Positions 13,289 through 22,302 of a stretch of DNA of 64,000 nucleotides are shown here, piece by piece. Location of the stretch: contig NZ_QGGU01000008.1 of NCBI RefSeq assembly GCF_003148745.1, positions 124,001-188,000 of the forward strand, written 5' to 3'. The notes beneath the pieces were generated by a model. It ran no database searches, had not been told where the DNA came from, and saw only the letters and a list, made by a program, of their open reading frames with translations. Position numbers and translations under genes: made by a program. Numbering within the stretch: the first letter of the stretch is position 1; each line of letters begins with the position of its first letter. The stretch is from Pleionea mediterranea (GTDB taxonomy: Bacteria > Pseudomonadota > Gammaproteobacteria > Enterobacterales > Kangiellaceae).

Positions 13289-13410
13289 CAAACTTTTTTA
13301 AATTTTTTAACATTTAAAATCAGTCGATTAAATGCTGTTCAAACTGATTATTTAAACATCAAATTCTGGGCTAATTTGTCTGATTTTTGTGCTTAAAAAT
13401 AAACACAAGA

Positions 13411-14265
13411 TCACGATTTATTTTGATCCGACTCTTCCATCTCATCGCCAGACTCTTCAAACGCATCTTCCCAGCTAGGATCATCCGAACCACTTTCCTC
13501 CTGAGTACCTGCATCATCATCGGCTTCGCCTGTGGATATATCCTCTAACGGCATTGAATCTAAATCAGAGACATCATCGGGCTCATCTTCGGTAGTCGCA
13601 TCCATTGGAGCAGCATCCGAAGAGCTGTCGTCAGATTTGGCACCAGAAAATGATTCCATAGCCGTTAAAATTTGCTCAACCGACATGTCCTTTTTCGCTA
13701 TATCTTCTCCAAACATTGATGAATACTCGGCAAAAATATTGTTTAAGGTGGTTAAAGTTATATGAACTTCCTGTTTCAGACTTTTGGACTCTTGCTTTAA
13801 CGCTTCAATTTGAGCCTCTTTCGCCTCCAACTGACTGTTAAGGGCACTGGTATCAGAGCTGGCGTCAGACTCTTCCGGAGCAGGTTTCGTTGCTGAGCCG
13901 ACGGTTAGATCATGGTATTTCTCGGTGATCCGGGACAACTCTTCATCCAGCGACGCTAAGTTTTCAACGTCTTTGTTTAAGACACTGCTTACAAAGGTAC
14001 GAAAGAAAAACTTTCGTTCTCGTATGATATCCGCCGAATGCTTTTCTACGGCTTTCTCATCAAGGCCTAGCTTTTCATGCAAAAACCGTTGGGTGGCTTC
14101 TTTTTGCACAGGTTCGTTATCTTTTACATTTAAGATCAGCTCCCGCATGGCATCTTTATATCGAGACTGACCTCTAACCAATAAAACAATGAGTAGAATA
14201 GAAACGATTACAAAGGGCAGTACGATTTCCACCACCAGTAACCAGCTAAACCATGATTCATTCAT
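13411..14265 (-). CDS. Membrane-anchored coiled-coil protein with acidic tail, partner of vWA gene
   Basis: Function unknown. An N-terminal membrane segment (about residues 7-29, rich in V, I and L) is followed by a basic stretch, helical regions (about 35-130), a predicted coiled coil (about 143-175, SQLEAKEAQIEALKQESKSL) and a very acidic C-terminus (last 70 residues mostly D, E, S). Its ATG overlaps the stop of the upstream vWA gene by 4 bp (ATGA), which suggests translational coupling and a shared task. The bulk is probably cytoplasmic, given the short N-terminus and the basic residues after the helix. No enzymatic motif was recognised. Confidence 0.75.
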   Translation of the reverse strand: MNESWFSWLLVVEIVLPFVIVSILLIVLLVRGQSRYKDAMRELILNVKDNEPVQKEATQRFLHEKLGLDEKAVEKHSADIIRERKFFFRTFVSSVLNKDVENLASLDEELSRITEKYHDLTVGSATKPAPEESDASSDTSALNSQLEAKEAQIEALKQESKSLKQEVHITLTTLNNIFAEYSSMFGEDIAKKDMSVEQILTAMESFSGAKSDDSSSDAAPMDATTEDEPDDVSDLDSMPLEDISTGEADDDAGTQEESGSDDPSWEDAFEESGDEMEESDQNKS

Positions 14266-16166
14266 GAACGATCTTCCTCCGGCGAATCATTGCCTTCTTC
14301 GTCTTCAAATAATTCTTCTGCAAGTTTTTCCGAACTGCTGCGCGACTTTTTCCGCAGCATTCGCCAACCAAACCAACCCAGTGCCACTAAAGCCACATTG
14401 CCAACAAGTCCCAGGCTTAGCCATAAAGTCCAATTAACCGGTTCTTTTACCGGCTCTTTTACTGGTTCATCGGCAGTCTCATCGACTTTTTCAGGAGTGG
14501 TAACTTCTGGCTCTGCAGTAGTTGGCTCTGGTTCAGTTTCTTTAACCGGTTCTTCTTTGACCGGCTCTTGTTCGACAGGCGTTTCCGGCGTCGCAAACCC
14601 TTCCAGCGGCTCGGCTTCAAACTCAACCACGGGCATTTCACTGCTAAAACTTCGACCAAGAGGAGAATGCCCTCTTGCCGTTAGCTGAACTTTATAGCGA
14701 CCACCTTTGGGGAATTGTTTTAACTCAATTGCTTGGGGTGTTTGCCAGTCACTGAAAGTAATGAACTGACTGCTCTCATCCGGGTAGGTGATTTCGGTGG
14801 CTACTTTAAGGCTCGATAAATCGAGAACGTCTTCAGCCACTCGTAGATGTATTTTATGAGGCTCGTTTTCCTCGTAAGATAACTGAAGGTCTGTTTCAAC
14901 CGGATTGCCGTAGATATTGACGGCATGGGTACGACTTCGCTCAAATGTTGGACTTTTAACGGTCAGTTTAATTTCAAGTACGCCATCTTCTTCACCTGCA
15001 AAAAACACCTGACGAAAAGTACCCGTATCGTCCCGCAGTAATGGTGTGTTTTGAGTTTTGCCTTTGTAACGAGTCTCGAGCTTTGCATCAACCAGCTGTA
15101 AAAAGTCTGGCTTGGTAATAACCTGACCATCTTCAATAAGCTTTACGGAATAGCTGATTTGTTCGTTTGCCAATACATTATTGGGAATATCACTGACTTG
15201 CAGCCCAAGCTTACTCACCACCATTACCCGGTTATCCGGATCAATTGCAGCATCTATCTGCCAATCTCCGGGCTGTGGGTTTTCAATGGTGATCAAGTCA
15301 TAGGCGTTGGTGGAAAACCAGCGTAATCCTTGCTTGTCACTGTTTTTATCCAGCGTCGCTGTAGTAGGCTCAACCAATCGTGTTGGCTCACTGTCTTTTT
15401 CGCGAAACACCAGTAAGGTCATTTCTTCAACACTGGCATCAACCTTAAAGGTATTATTGTCCAGCGGCAGGCTGTCTCTGGGCGTTGCCTGCTCAAATAT
15501 TTTAAGGAATACCCGCTGTAAATCTTCTGCATTTGAGACTGATTGAAACCAGCCATCGGTTTGATTGGATAATTCTGATAGCAGCTCGCTATCCGCTTGT
15601 TCAGATAAAGCAACGGTATGAATGGTTACGCCGGCATTTTTAAGTCTTGGTAATAACACATTTAATATTCTTTCTCGCTCAGCCTTATTTTTTGCCGCAT
15701 CTTTCGATATATCGACCATTCCGTCGGTTAACAAAATCATGCTTCGGGACTCAGAATCATCGGGTTTATTCCAGTCCCAACTGGATTTGCCCATAGCGTC
15801 GCCGATATTGGTAAACAGTCCTGCAGAATTTATTTTGTCAGCGGCTTTGTTGGCATTAGCTTGCCACTGACTGTCGACTTCCTTGATAGGTACTAACATA
15901 TTGACGTATTTACCAAACGCCCAGACGCCAGCTTCCGAGCCTTTAGGCATCAGGTTGGTAATAATTTTTAACGCCGGGATCCGTAAGTTTTCAGGATCAT
16001 TTTTTTTCATGCTGCCGGAAATATCAATTAACACGCGCACATCAGAACGTTTCTGTTTGTCCGCTTCCGCTGTGTAGGCGAATTGATGTAAACAAAGAAG
16101 CACTAGTGCGATAAACGCAGTTCGTTTGCCTGGCATTCTGGTTTTTATGGCTCGGCTTTGTGACAT
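14262..16166 (-). CDS. Exported vWA-domain protein (TIGR03503-like)
   Basis: A signal peptide (about residues 10-33) is followed by a von Willebrand factor A domain (about 42-230). A complete MIDAS is seen: DISGS at 48-52, a Thr in TNIGDA, and Asp in LLTDGMVD. Beta-rich domains (about 230-520), a Pro/Glu/Thr-rich spacer and a C-terminal membrane helix (LWLSLGLVGNVALVALGWFGW) ending in basic residues follow. The topology is periplasmic domains on a single membrane anchor. The ATG at 16166 is preferred over an in-frame GTG 6 bp upstream. The resemblance to TIGR03503 (uncharacterised vWA proteins) is from memory of family features; metal-dependent ligand binding is inferred from the MIDAS. Confidence 0.82.
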   Translation of the reverse strand: MSQSRAIKTRMPGKRTAFIALVLLCLHQFAYTAEADKQKRSDVRVLIDISGSMKKNDPENLRIPALKIITNLMPKGSEAGVWAFGKYVNMLVPIKEVDSQWQANANKAADKINSAGLFTNIGDAMGKSSWDWNKPDDSESRSMILLTDGMVDISKDAAKNKAERERILNVLLPRLKNAGVTIHTVALSEQADSELLSELSNQTDGWFQSVSNAEDLQRVFLKIFEQATPRDSLPLDNNTFKVDASVEEMTLLVFREKDSEPTRLVEPTTATLDKNSDKQGLRWFSTNAYDLITIENPQPGDWQIDAAIDPDNRVMVVSKLGLQVSDIPNNVLANEQISYSVKLIEDGQVITKPDFLQLVDAKLETRYKGKTQNTPLLRDDTGTFRQVFFAGEEDGVLEIKLTVKSPTFERSRTHAVNIYGNPVETDLQLSYEENEPHKIHLRVAEDVLDLSSLKVATEITYPDESSQFITFSDWQTPQAIELKQFPKGGRYKVQLTARGHSPLGRSFSSEMPVVEFEAEPLEGFATPETPVEQEPVKEEPVKETEPEPTTAEPEVTTPEKVDETADEPVKEPVKEPVNWTLWLSLGLVGNVALVALGWFGWRMLRKKSRSSSEKLAEELFEDEEGNDSPEEDRS

Positions 16167-16498
16167 ATGCACACCCGCTATCGTGATAAATGCGTTTTAT
16201 TGACTGGTGGCACCGGATTTAGAGCGACCGATTGCCGATTGTTGACGAATCAAACAGAAGCAATTCTGTACCACCTATCAACTTGTCTATGACAATAAAT
16301 GTATCTATTTTCAGAAGTTTAGCGTAAAAATCAAGAAGTTGCTTTAACTTAGCCCGAGAAATTGAACATTTTTGCCACACCATCACATTTTGTCGAATAA
16401 TTTGACGATTTTAAACATGGGCTGGTGCTAAGCCTTTGATTTAACGACTAATAGGTTAATTAGAATAGACGAATAAAAAGCAAGACAACAGAACACAT
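16167..16498. other. Non-coding spacer, about 330 bp
   Basis: This spacer should hold the promoter of the vWA operon and the end of the ycgL-ycgN unit. I found no ORF with a ribosome-binding site, no strong hairpin-plus-T terminator and no convincing -35/-10 pair. Confidence 0.5.
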
Positions 16499-16987
16499 TT
16501 AATTAACCGGCTCCGGCTCTATTTCTGATAATGGATCCGCCTCATCATCTTCTGGGATCAATATAGCAATGATATGCTCTTCCAGCTCAGAGGCCTTTTT
16601 CTCGGAAATCACCTTACCCCGTGCAGAGCGGTTTGCAAGATGCACTGATTCAGAGTTGCCACTGACCAACGGATGCCATTGCGGCAGATCTTGCCCTTTT
16701 GCCAACAATTTATAAGCACAGGTGTTGGGTAACCAGTCAAAACTTCTTGCTGCATCAGGGGTTACCTGAATACAGTCGGGCACCAGTGTAAAACGGTTAG
16801 TATATTGGCTACAGCGGCAGGATTGCTGATCGAAATACTGGCAACTGACATCGGTTTGATAAAACTCCCCTTCGTCGCCTTCAAGTTTATACACACAGCA
16901 CTTTCCACAACCATCACACAGTGATTCCCACTGCTCTTCGGTCATGTCATCAAGCGCGGTAACTTGCCAAAATGGTTTATCCGCCAT
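16499..16987 (-). CDS. ycgN: YcgN family cysteine-cluster protein (UPF0260)
   Basis: Small conserved protein of unknown biochemical role with a putative metal-binding cluster: CDGCGKCC at residues 24-31 and further cysteines in SCQYF, CRCSQY, PDCIQ and NTCAY. The order WESLCDGCGKCC...WLPNTCAY...WHPL matches E. coli YcgN. The ATG at 16987 is chosen because it has AAGG about 9 bp upstream; an in-frame TTG at 16996 lacks a site. It overlaps the end of the preceding FAA hydrolase gene by 11 bp, so it is the third gene of a ycgL-ycgM-ycgN operon as in E. coli. Confidence 0.9.
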   Translation of the reverse strand: MADKPFWQVTALDDMTEEQWESLCDGCGKCCVYKLEGDEGEFYQTDVSCQYFDQQSCRCSQYTNRFTLVPDCIQVTPDAARSFDWLPNTCAYKLLAKGQDLPQWHPLVSGNSESVHLANRSARGKVISEKKASELEEHIIAILIPEDDEADPLSEIEPEPVN

Positions 16988-17687
16988 ATGACTCAACCTT
17001 AGAAGTGATTGTTAGTAAATCGGATAAACTGGCCTGTAGTTTATCGCCAGGCTGTAAAGCAGCTACGCCCTCTGGTGTACCGGTTAAAACCATATCGCCC
17101 GGCTGTAATGTGAAGGTTTGAGAAATATAACGGATTAACTCGATAACCGGCCAGAGCATTAACTGAGCCGTTGTACTTTGGCGTAACTCACCATTTATCG
17201 ACAGACTAAACTCCGCCTGCTCTAACCATTTTGCCGAAGGCAGCTCAACCCAGTTTGCCACCGGACAGGCGCCATCAAACGCTTTTGCCATTTCCCATGG
17301 ATGTCCTTGAGACTTTAATGTTTGCTGAAGGTCTCTTAGAGTTAAGTCCAGTGCCAGCGAAACACCGGCAATGGCAGATACGACATCATCGGTTTCATCA
17401 AGGTTAGTTAACCGTTCTTTAATCAATATCGCCAGTTCAACCTCATGGTGGCATTCCCCCAAACCAGCTGGAATGTAAACCTTTTCATTCCAGTGACACA
17501 AGGAGGTTGAGGGTTTGATAAAGATAACTGGCTGTTTGGGTACAGGATTTCCTAACTCTTTGGCGTGCGCCGCGTAATTACGGCCTATGCAAACTACCTT
17601 GCCAGCGGGCAAACGCTTAATAGAATCTATATCACTTTGATGCTGATAGTTCATTATTGGTTGATAGTTAGTTATTGGCTGACTCAT
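16977..17687 (-). CDS. ycgM: Fumarylacetoacetate hydrolase family protein, YcgM-like
   Basis: Member of the FAA hydrolase fold that cleaves or decarboxylates small 2-oxo acids with a divalent metal. The motif VCIGRNYAAHAKELGN near residue 32, metal ligands in GECHHEVELAI, and the C-terminal TGTPEGVAALQPGD are diagnostic. At 236 residues it has the size of the YcgM/FAHD1 branch rather than true fumarylacetoacetase, which is present separately at 56981-57967. FAHD1-like oxaloacetate decarboxylase or acylpyruvase activity is likely. Its start overlaps the ycgL stop by 4 bp. Confidence 0.88.
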   Translation of the reverse strand: MSQPITNYQPIMNYQHQSDIDSIKRLPAGKVVCIGRNYAAHAKELGNPVPKQPVIFIKPSTSLCHWNEKVYIPAGLGECHHEVELAILIKERLTNLDETDDVVSAIAGVSLALDLTLRDLQQTLKSQGHPWEMAKAFDGACPVANWVELPSAKWLEQAEFSLSINGELRQSTTAQLMLWPVIELIRYISQTFTLQPGDMVLTGTPEGVAALQPGDKLQASLSDLLTITSKVESYGG

Positions 17688-17953
17688 TGCTGTGCTGGCT
17701 TTAACTGATTTTTATCAAGCAATTGCGACGGTGGCATTTGCAGAAAAAAGCCCTGCTCTTTAAGCTGCTGTCTCACTTCATTTATGTTTTCGCGTGCCAA
17801 TGTTTCCCGTTTCTCCAAATTAACATGTAAAGCAAACTCTGGAGTGCCAAACGCTTTAAGCAATGACTCGGGCACCGCATCAAAATTATCACGCTCCATC
17901 AAATACAGGTACATTTCACTTCTTTTAGGGCTACGGTAAACAAAGGTCAACAT
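17684..17953 (-). CDS. ycgL: YcgL domain protein
   Basis: The 89-residue protein carries the YcgL fold: YRSPKRSEMYLYL at the N-terminus and the conserved LKEQGFFLQMPPS near residues 65-77. Biochemical function is not established for the family. It starts the ycgL-ycgM-ycgN operon, overlapping ycgM by 4 bp (ATGA). It lies 354 bp downstream of rnd, as ycgL often follows rnd in gammaproteobacteria. Confidence 0.9.
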   Translation of the reverse strand: MLTFVYRSPKRSEMYLYLMERDNFDAVPESLLKAFGTPEFALHVNLEKRETLARENINEVRQQLKEQGFFLQMPPSQLLDKNQLKPAQQ

Positions 17954-18056
17954 GGAAAACTACGTCTCTTATCAAGAATACAAATTATCTATTCAGCACT
18001 TCCGGCTAAATCAGCCAAACAAGGCGTTAAGACTTCAATTATTTTAAAGGAATTCA

Positions 18057-18194
18057 ATGTCGTCTATTGTCGCAGAAAATCAGAATCTAGAAAACTCCGA
18101 CAGCTAAGCGACTTAAATCATTGGCTTTTTGCTGACTGAAAAAGTCATTAAAGGTTTCAAAAGTGGCAAAATTGAAGATCAAGCCAATATTTAA
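18057..18194 (+). pseudogene. Possible remnant of a small gene with two in-frame stops
   Basis: An ATG at 18057 has an AAGGA site 6 bp upstream and opens a 16-codon frame (MSSIVAENQNLENSDS) that ends in TAA at 18105. The same frame holds a second TAA at 18114 and then reads a coding-like stretch (IIGFLLTEKVIKGFKSGKIE...) to a TAA at 18192. This looks like a decayed small gene but could be chance. No family recognised. Confidence 0.25.
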
Positions 18195-18224
18195 AGCTTG
18201 TTCAGGATGGTTACACTGGATAGT

Positions 18225-18272
18225 GGTTTACTTTGAAAGAGGACTTACATTAAAGAGGGTTTACATTAAAGA
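18225..18272. repeat. 16-bp tandem repeat, 3 copies, downstream of rnd
   Basis: Units at 18225-18240, 18241-18256 and 18257-18272. The last two (GGACTTACATTAAAGA and GGGTTTACATTAAAGA) differ at two positions; the first is more diverged. The array ends 35 bp from the rnd stop codon. Confidence 0.8.
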
Positions 18273-18307
18273 CTCTTTTTTGAAAAGCGCTATCTTTGAA
18301 CATCCGT

Positions 18308-19438
18308 TTATTCTTGAAAAATAGAGTGCAATTGTTCACCCAGGTATTGCTCTCGCAAGGAGGTCCATCCTCGGGGAGGCTGGTTAGAAAAGCCCAATAG
18401 AAAGCTCGCATAACGGCGTAATAACTTTTTACTGCAAATGACATCTGGCTCAAACCCAAGTGTTTGGGCTACCGATGCAACAACATCCTTTGCTTGCTGT
18501 AACTTATGGGTATACTCCTGCCAAAACTTAGGGCTTAATGGCGCCTTGACTTGAAGTGCTTCGTCATACGGTTGTTTTAAAATATGGATAATTGCCTCGG
18601 AATAGCGACGTTTCGAGGCTGGATGCCAGTTAGTGATATCGGGCAATCGTTGGTCGTTTAACAAGCCTTTGTGAGCCAAGGTAAACAGGACATCATTTTT
18701 CAAAACAAATGACTTAGGTACATCTCGTTCCCTTGCCAGCCGCTCACGCCACTCAACCAGATTTTTTAATCGTTGCAACTGACGGTTACTCAGCTTCCAG
18801 CCATTTTTAATATCCAGATACGCGGACTCGATATCATCAAGCTCATCAACCCGCGCAGCCAATTGCTCGCAGTCCTGAGTAACCCAACTTTCACTATTCG
18901 GCAAAGATTGAGTCAGCTTCATTTGCTGCTGATAGGCTTTGCCAAGATACAACACATCATCAATAGCGTATTGCAATTGCTGAGCACTCAAAGGTCGCTG
19001 CAACCAATCTGAGCGGGTCGCACCCTTTTCTAAGGTATGATCACAATACTTTTGGATCATTGCCGCATAACCCAAATTTAAACCATCGCCCAGATACGCA
19101 GCGGCAATTTGAGTATCCCATAAATTAACCAGACGACAGCCGAACCGGCGATACAACACTTCGCAATCCTCCGAAGCGGAATGGAACACTTTACGCAAGG
19201 ATTCTAAAGTCAATAATTCGATAAACGGAGGGCAATGATCAGCCGCGACTGGCTCGATCAAATAACAATGCTGGCCATCAAAAATTTGAATAAGGGCCAG
19301 CTCCGGATAAAAGGTTTTTTCGCGATGAAACTCGGTATCTATGAACAATGCGTCCAAAGAACGCCATTGTAGAGCCAGTTGAGAAAGATCATCTGAGTGT
19401 GTCACCCATTGAAAATCAGCGGTATGAGAATCGTTCAA
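18308..19438 (-). CDS. rnd: Ribonuclease D
   Basis: 3'-5' exoribonuclease that trims tRNA and other stable RNA precursors. The DEDD exonuclease domain covers about residues 10-175 with DTE at 34-36 (Exo I), LWDTQIAAAYLG (Exo II) and the YAIDDVLYL motif (Exo III). An HRDC domain begins near residue 215 (RQLQRLKNLVEWRERLARE), and the family's C-terminal domain follows. The 376 residues match E. coli RNase D. The start is a TTG with AAAGGA 7-8 bp upstream; no nearby in-frame ATG exists. It lies downstream of fadD, as in enterics. Confidence 0.95.
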   Translation of the reverse strand: MNDSHTADFQWVTHSDDLSQLALQWRSLDALFIDTEFHREKTFYPELALIQIFDGQHCYLIEPVAADHCPPFIELLTLESLRKVFHSASEDCEVLYRRFGCRLVNLWDTQIAAAYLGDGLNLGYAAMIQKYCDHTLEKGATRSDWLQRPLSAQQLQYAIDDVLYLGKAYQQQMKLTQSLPNSESWVTQDCEQLAARVDELDDIESAYLDIKNGWKLSNRQLQRLKNLVEWRERLARERDVPKSFVLKNDVLFTLAHKGLLNDQRLPDITNWHPASKRRYSEAIIHILKQPYDEALQVKAPLSPKFWQEYTHKLQQAKDVVASVAQTLGFEPDVICSKKLLRRYASFLLGFSNQPPRGWTSLREQYLGEQLHSIFQE

Positions 19439-19485
19439 AATGATCCTTTCTATTTAACTGGCTTTGAACAAAAATAAAACAATGA

Positions 19486-21150
19486 CTATCCTTCATCCCG
19501 TAATTCACGGCGCAAAATTTTACCGACATTGGATTTGGGCAACTCATCCCGAAACTCAATCAGCTTTGGCCGTTTATAACCGGTGAGGTTCTCTTTACAG
19601 TAGTCGAACAATTGGTCTTCATTTAAGTCACTGTCTTTCTTAACCACAAACAGTTTTACCTGTTCACCACTTGATTCGGACTCAACACCTACCGCGGCAA
19701 CTTCAAGTACTCCAGGATGCGACGCTACTACGTCTTCAATTTCATTGGGGTAAACATTAAAGCCGGAAACTAAAATCATATCCTTTTTACGATCGACAAT
19801 TTTCAGAAAACCTTTTTCATCAATGCAGGCGATATCACCTGTTAACAGCCAACCACCCTCTTTAATAACTTTGGCAGTTTCTTCCGGACGTCCCAAATAA
19901 CCGTCCATCACCTGAGGGCCTTTCACCCAAAGTTCACCCGGCTCATTAAATCCTAACTCTTTCCCTTTTTCGTCTCGAATCGACACATCAGTTGAGGGAA
20001 CAGGTAGGCCAATGGTGCCGTTGTACTGTTTTAAGTTCATGGGGTTAATTGAAACAGCCGGCGCTGTTTCTGTCAGGCCGTAGGCTTCAAGCAATGGCGT
20101 GCCGGTAGTGTCTTGCCATCGTTTAGCAACGGATTCCTGCACAGCCATTCCACCACCAAGGGTGACTTTTAATTGTGAAAAGTCGAGATCTGAAAAGCCA
20201 TCGGTATTCAATAAACCATTGAATAAGGTATTAACACCGGTTAGTGCCGTAAATTTAAAACTGGATAACTCTTTAACGAAACCCGGCATGTCTTTAGGGT
20301 TGGTGATCAAAACATTCAGTCCGCCAAACTTCATAAAGGTCATACAGTTCGCGGTTAATGAAAAGATATGGTAAAGCGGAAGCGCAGTAATAATCACTTC
20401 TTTGCCTTCTTCAATTAACGGCTTTAACCAGGCCGATGCCTGCTGAATATTGGCCACCATATTTCGGTGCAATAATACGGCGCCTTTCGCCACGCCAGTT
20501 GTGCCACCTGTGTATTGCAGGAAAGCTATATCGTCAGCCACAACGGACACTTTGCGAAATGGCTGTTTTGCTCCGCTCGCCATTGCATCATTAAACCAGT
20601 GAAACTTTTTAATACTGTATTCTGGAACCATCTTTTTAACTTTTCGAACAACAGTATTCACTATAAATCGCTTTAAAAAGCCGCAAGAGTCACCGATGGC
20701 TGTTAACACTACATTTTGTATACTGGTCTCATCGATTACTTTTTCTAACGTAGAGGCGAAGTTTTCGACAATAACAATGGTTGTTGCTTGTGAGTCGTTA
20801 AGCTGATGCTTTAATTCGCGAGCCGTGTACAAAGGATTAACATTAACGACGGTCATACCGGCGCGCAGCACACCAAATATAGCAACCGGATATTGCAACA
20901 GGTTTGGCATCATAATAGCGACGCGCGAGCCTTTAGGCAGCTTAAGGTTATTTTGCAGATAACTGGCAAACTTGGCTGACTGTTCATCCAAATCCTGGAA
21001 CGACAATGTCACGCCTAAATTGGTAAACGCCGGTTTTTGTTTAAATCGTTCGACACTTTCATCAAAAATATCAACTATCGATTGATATTGATCCAGATCG
21101 ACTTCTGATGCTACATCTTCCGGATAACTCTTCAGCCAGACTTTATCCAT
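19486..21150 (-). CDS. fadD: Long-chain fatty acid-CoA ligase FadD
   Basis: Activates exogenous long-chain fatty acids to acyl-CoA at the inner membrane, the entry step to beta-oxidation. The 554 residues contain the ATP/AMP signature [12 protein letters not shown] near 213-224, [11 protein letters not shown], and the acyl-CoA synthetase motif [26 protein letters not shown] at 21150 is chosen, with AGGAG 6-8 bp upstream. It pairs with the window's other fat-oxidation genes (crotonase, EtfAB, ETF-QO). A FadR-like operator lies 114 bp upstream. Confidence 0.95.
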   Translation of the reverse strand: MDKVWLKSYPEDVASEVDLDQYQSIVDIFDESVERFKQKPAFTNLGVTLSFQDLDEQSAKFASYLQNNLKLPKGSRVAIMMPNLLQYPVAIFGVLRAGMTVVNVNPLYTARELKHQLNDSQATTIVIVENFASTLEKVIDETSIQNVVLTAIGDSCGFLKRFIVNTVVRKVKKMVPEYSIKKFHWFNDAMASGAKQPFRKVSVVADDIAFLQYTGGTTGVAKGAVLLHRNMVANIQQASAWLKPLIEEGKEVIITALPLYHIFSLTANCMTFMKFGGLNVLITNPKDMPGFVKELSSFKFTALTGVNTLFNGLLNTDGFSDLDFSQLKVTLGGGMAVQESVAKRWQDTTGTPLLEAYGLTETAPAVSINPMNLKQYNGTIGLPVPSTDVSIRDEKGKELGFNEPGELWVKGPQVMDGYLGRPEETAKVIKEGGWLLTGDIACIDEKGFLKIVDRKKDMILVSGFNVYPNEIEDVVASHPGVLEVAAVGVESESSGEQVKLFVVKKDSDLNEDQLFDYCKENLTGYKRPKLIEFRDELPKSNVGKILRRELRDEG

Positions 21151-21263
21151 CACCAACTCCTGTCACGTAAATGCGCATATTTGATGCGAAACGGCTGTTA
21201 AATTACAGCTCTTTAGTTTTAAGGTATCACTCAATGCTATCAGTTGCCGTTGTGGAAGGAAAG

Positions 21264-21280
21264 TACTTGTCCGACCAATT
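21264..21280. promoter_or_regulatory. Candidate FadR-type operator upstream of fadD
   Basis: The 17-mer TACTTGTCCGACCAATT matches 14 of 17 positions of a FadR-like consensus recalled as AACTGGTCCGACCAGTT, including the TCCGACC core. It lies in the fadD/response-regulator divergent spacer, 114 bp before the fadD start. No fadR gene is in the window to confirm it. Confidence 0.45.
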
Positions 21281-21387
21281 TGACCATACCCGCACTCCAC
21301 TGGCTACTTTATAGCCAAACACCTTGCTGTGGCAGTCTTGGAAACTTGTTCTACACTTAACTCATTACCCATTAAGAGTGTGTTATT

Positions 21388-22185
21388 TTGTCAAAGCTAT
21401 TAGTGAGCGATCTCACGATATTATTAGTTGAGCCTTCTTCTACCCAGAGCAAAATTATCATTAACAACCTCGCCGATGCGGGTGTCGAAAAAGTGGATGC
21501 CGTTTCAGGTGGCAATCAGGCGCTGGAATATTTGAAACATACGCAGCCCGACTTAATCGTCAGCAGCATGTATTTTGAAGATATGACAGCCTTCGAGCTG
21601 GTAAAATACATAAGAGAGCACGATAAACTGAATCGCTTGCCGTTTATGTTAGTGTCGAGCGAAATACGCTTTGGCCGAATTGATCCCATCAAGCAGGCCG
21701 GTGTGGTGGCTATTTTACCCAAGCCATTTGACCATGAAGCATTACAAACAGCGCTTAAAAATACCCTGCACTTTCTTGAACCCGATGAGCTTGAACTGGA
21801 TAACTATGATCCGACCACCCTTAGAGTGCTCGTGGTGGATGACAGTAAGCTGGCTCGCACCTTTATTATTAAAACTTTACAAGGCTTAGGCGTTCAGAAC
21901 TTTATTGAAGCAGAAGATGGACAAGCCGCCATTGATTTATTAAAACAAAACAGCGATTTTGATTTAATTGTATCCGACTATAATATGCCTGAAGTTGATG
22001 GAAAGCAGCTGGTTCAATACATTCGTTCAAATGAATTAATTTCGCATATTCCTGTTTTAATGGTAACCAGTGAACAAAACCGCGCAGTGTTAAACAATAT
22101 CGAACAAATAGGTGTGTCTGCAATTTGTGACAAACCATTTGAACCGGATCACGTTAAACAGTTACTGGCGACTGTGCTCAGTTAG
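21388..22185 (+). CDS. Double-receiver response regulator without output domain
   Basis: Two CheY-like receiver domains (about residues 8-130 and 144-265) and nothing else. The second has all key residues: VVDDS near 149-153, phospho-acceptor Asp197 in LIVSDYNMP, VTSE and CDKPF. In the first, the acceptor position is Ser60 (LIVSSMYFED), so it probably cannot be phosphorylated, although the terminal Lys in PKPF is kept. Start is TTG with AAGAG about 9 bp upstream; the first in-frame ATG is residue 61, inside the first domain. Likely an adaptor in chemotaxis-like or c-di-GMP signalling; no kinase gene is adjacent. Confidence 0.85.
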   Translation: MSKLLVSDLTILLVEPSSTQSKIIINNLADAGVEKVDAVSGGNQALEYLKHTQPDLIVSSMYFEDMTAFELVKYIREHDKLNRLPFMLVSSEIRFGRIDPIKQAGVVAILPKPFDHEALQTALKNTLHFLEPDELELDNYDPTTLRVLVVDDSKLARTFIIKTLQGLGVQNFIEAEDGQAAIDLLKQNSDFDLIVSDYNMPEVDGKQLVQYIRSNELISHIPVLMVTSEQNRAVLNNIEQIGVSAICDKPFEPDHVKQLLATVLS

Positions 22186-22302
22186 AAGAAGTAACTTGTA
22201 GTGACTATAAACAGAGTCCGTTTTAACTTCGCTTAGAAAATACTTTTAATAGAATATCTTCCACTGAATACTTAACTCTCGTATTTTGGAAGGGATATTT
22301 TT

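Noticed and set aside
14290-14688. 132-codon plus-strand ORF opposite the vWA gene
   Set aside because: It is antisense to the Pro/Glu/Thr-rich spacer, gives a low-complexity Ser/Gly/Thr peptide and has no homology feel; it is a shadow of the real gene.
18225-18272. CRISPR-like array
   Set aside because: The units are directly adjacent with no unique spacers, only 16 bp long, and no cas gene is present.
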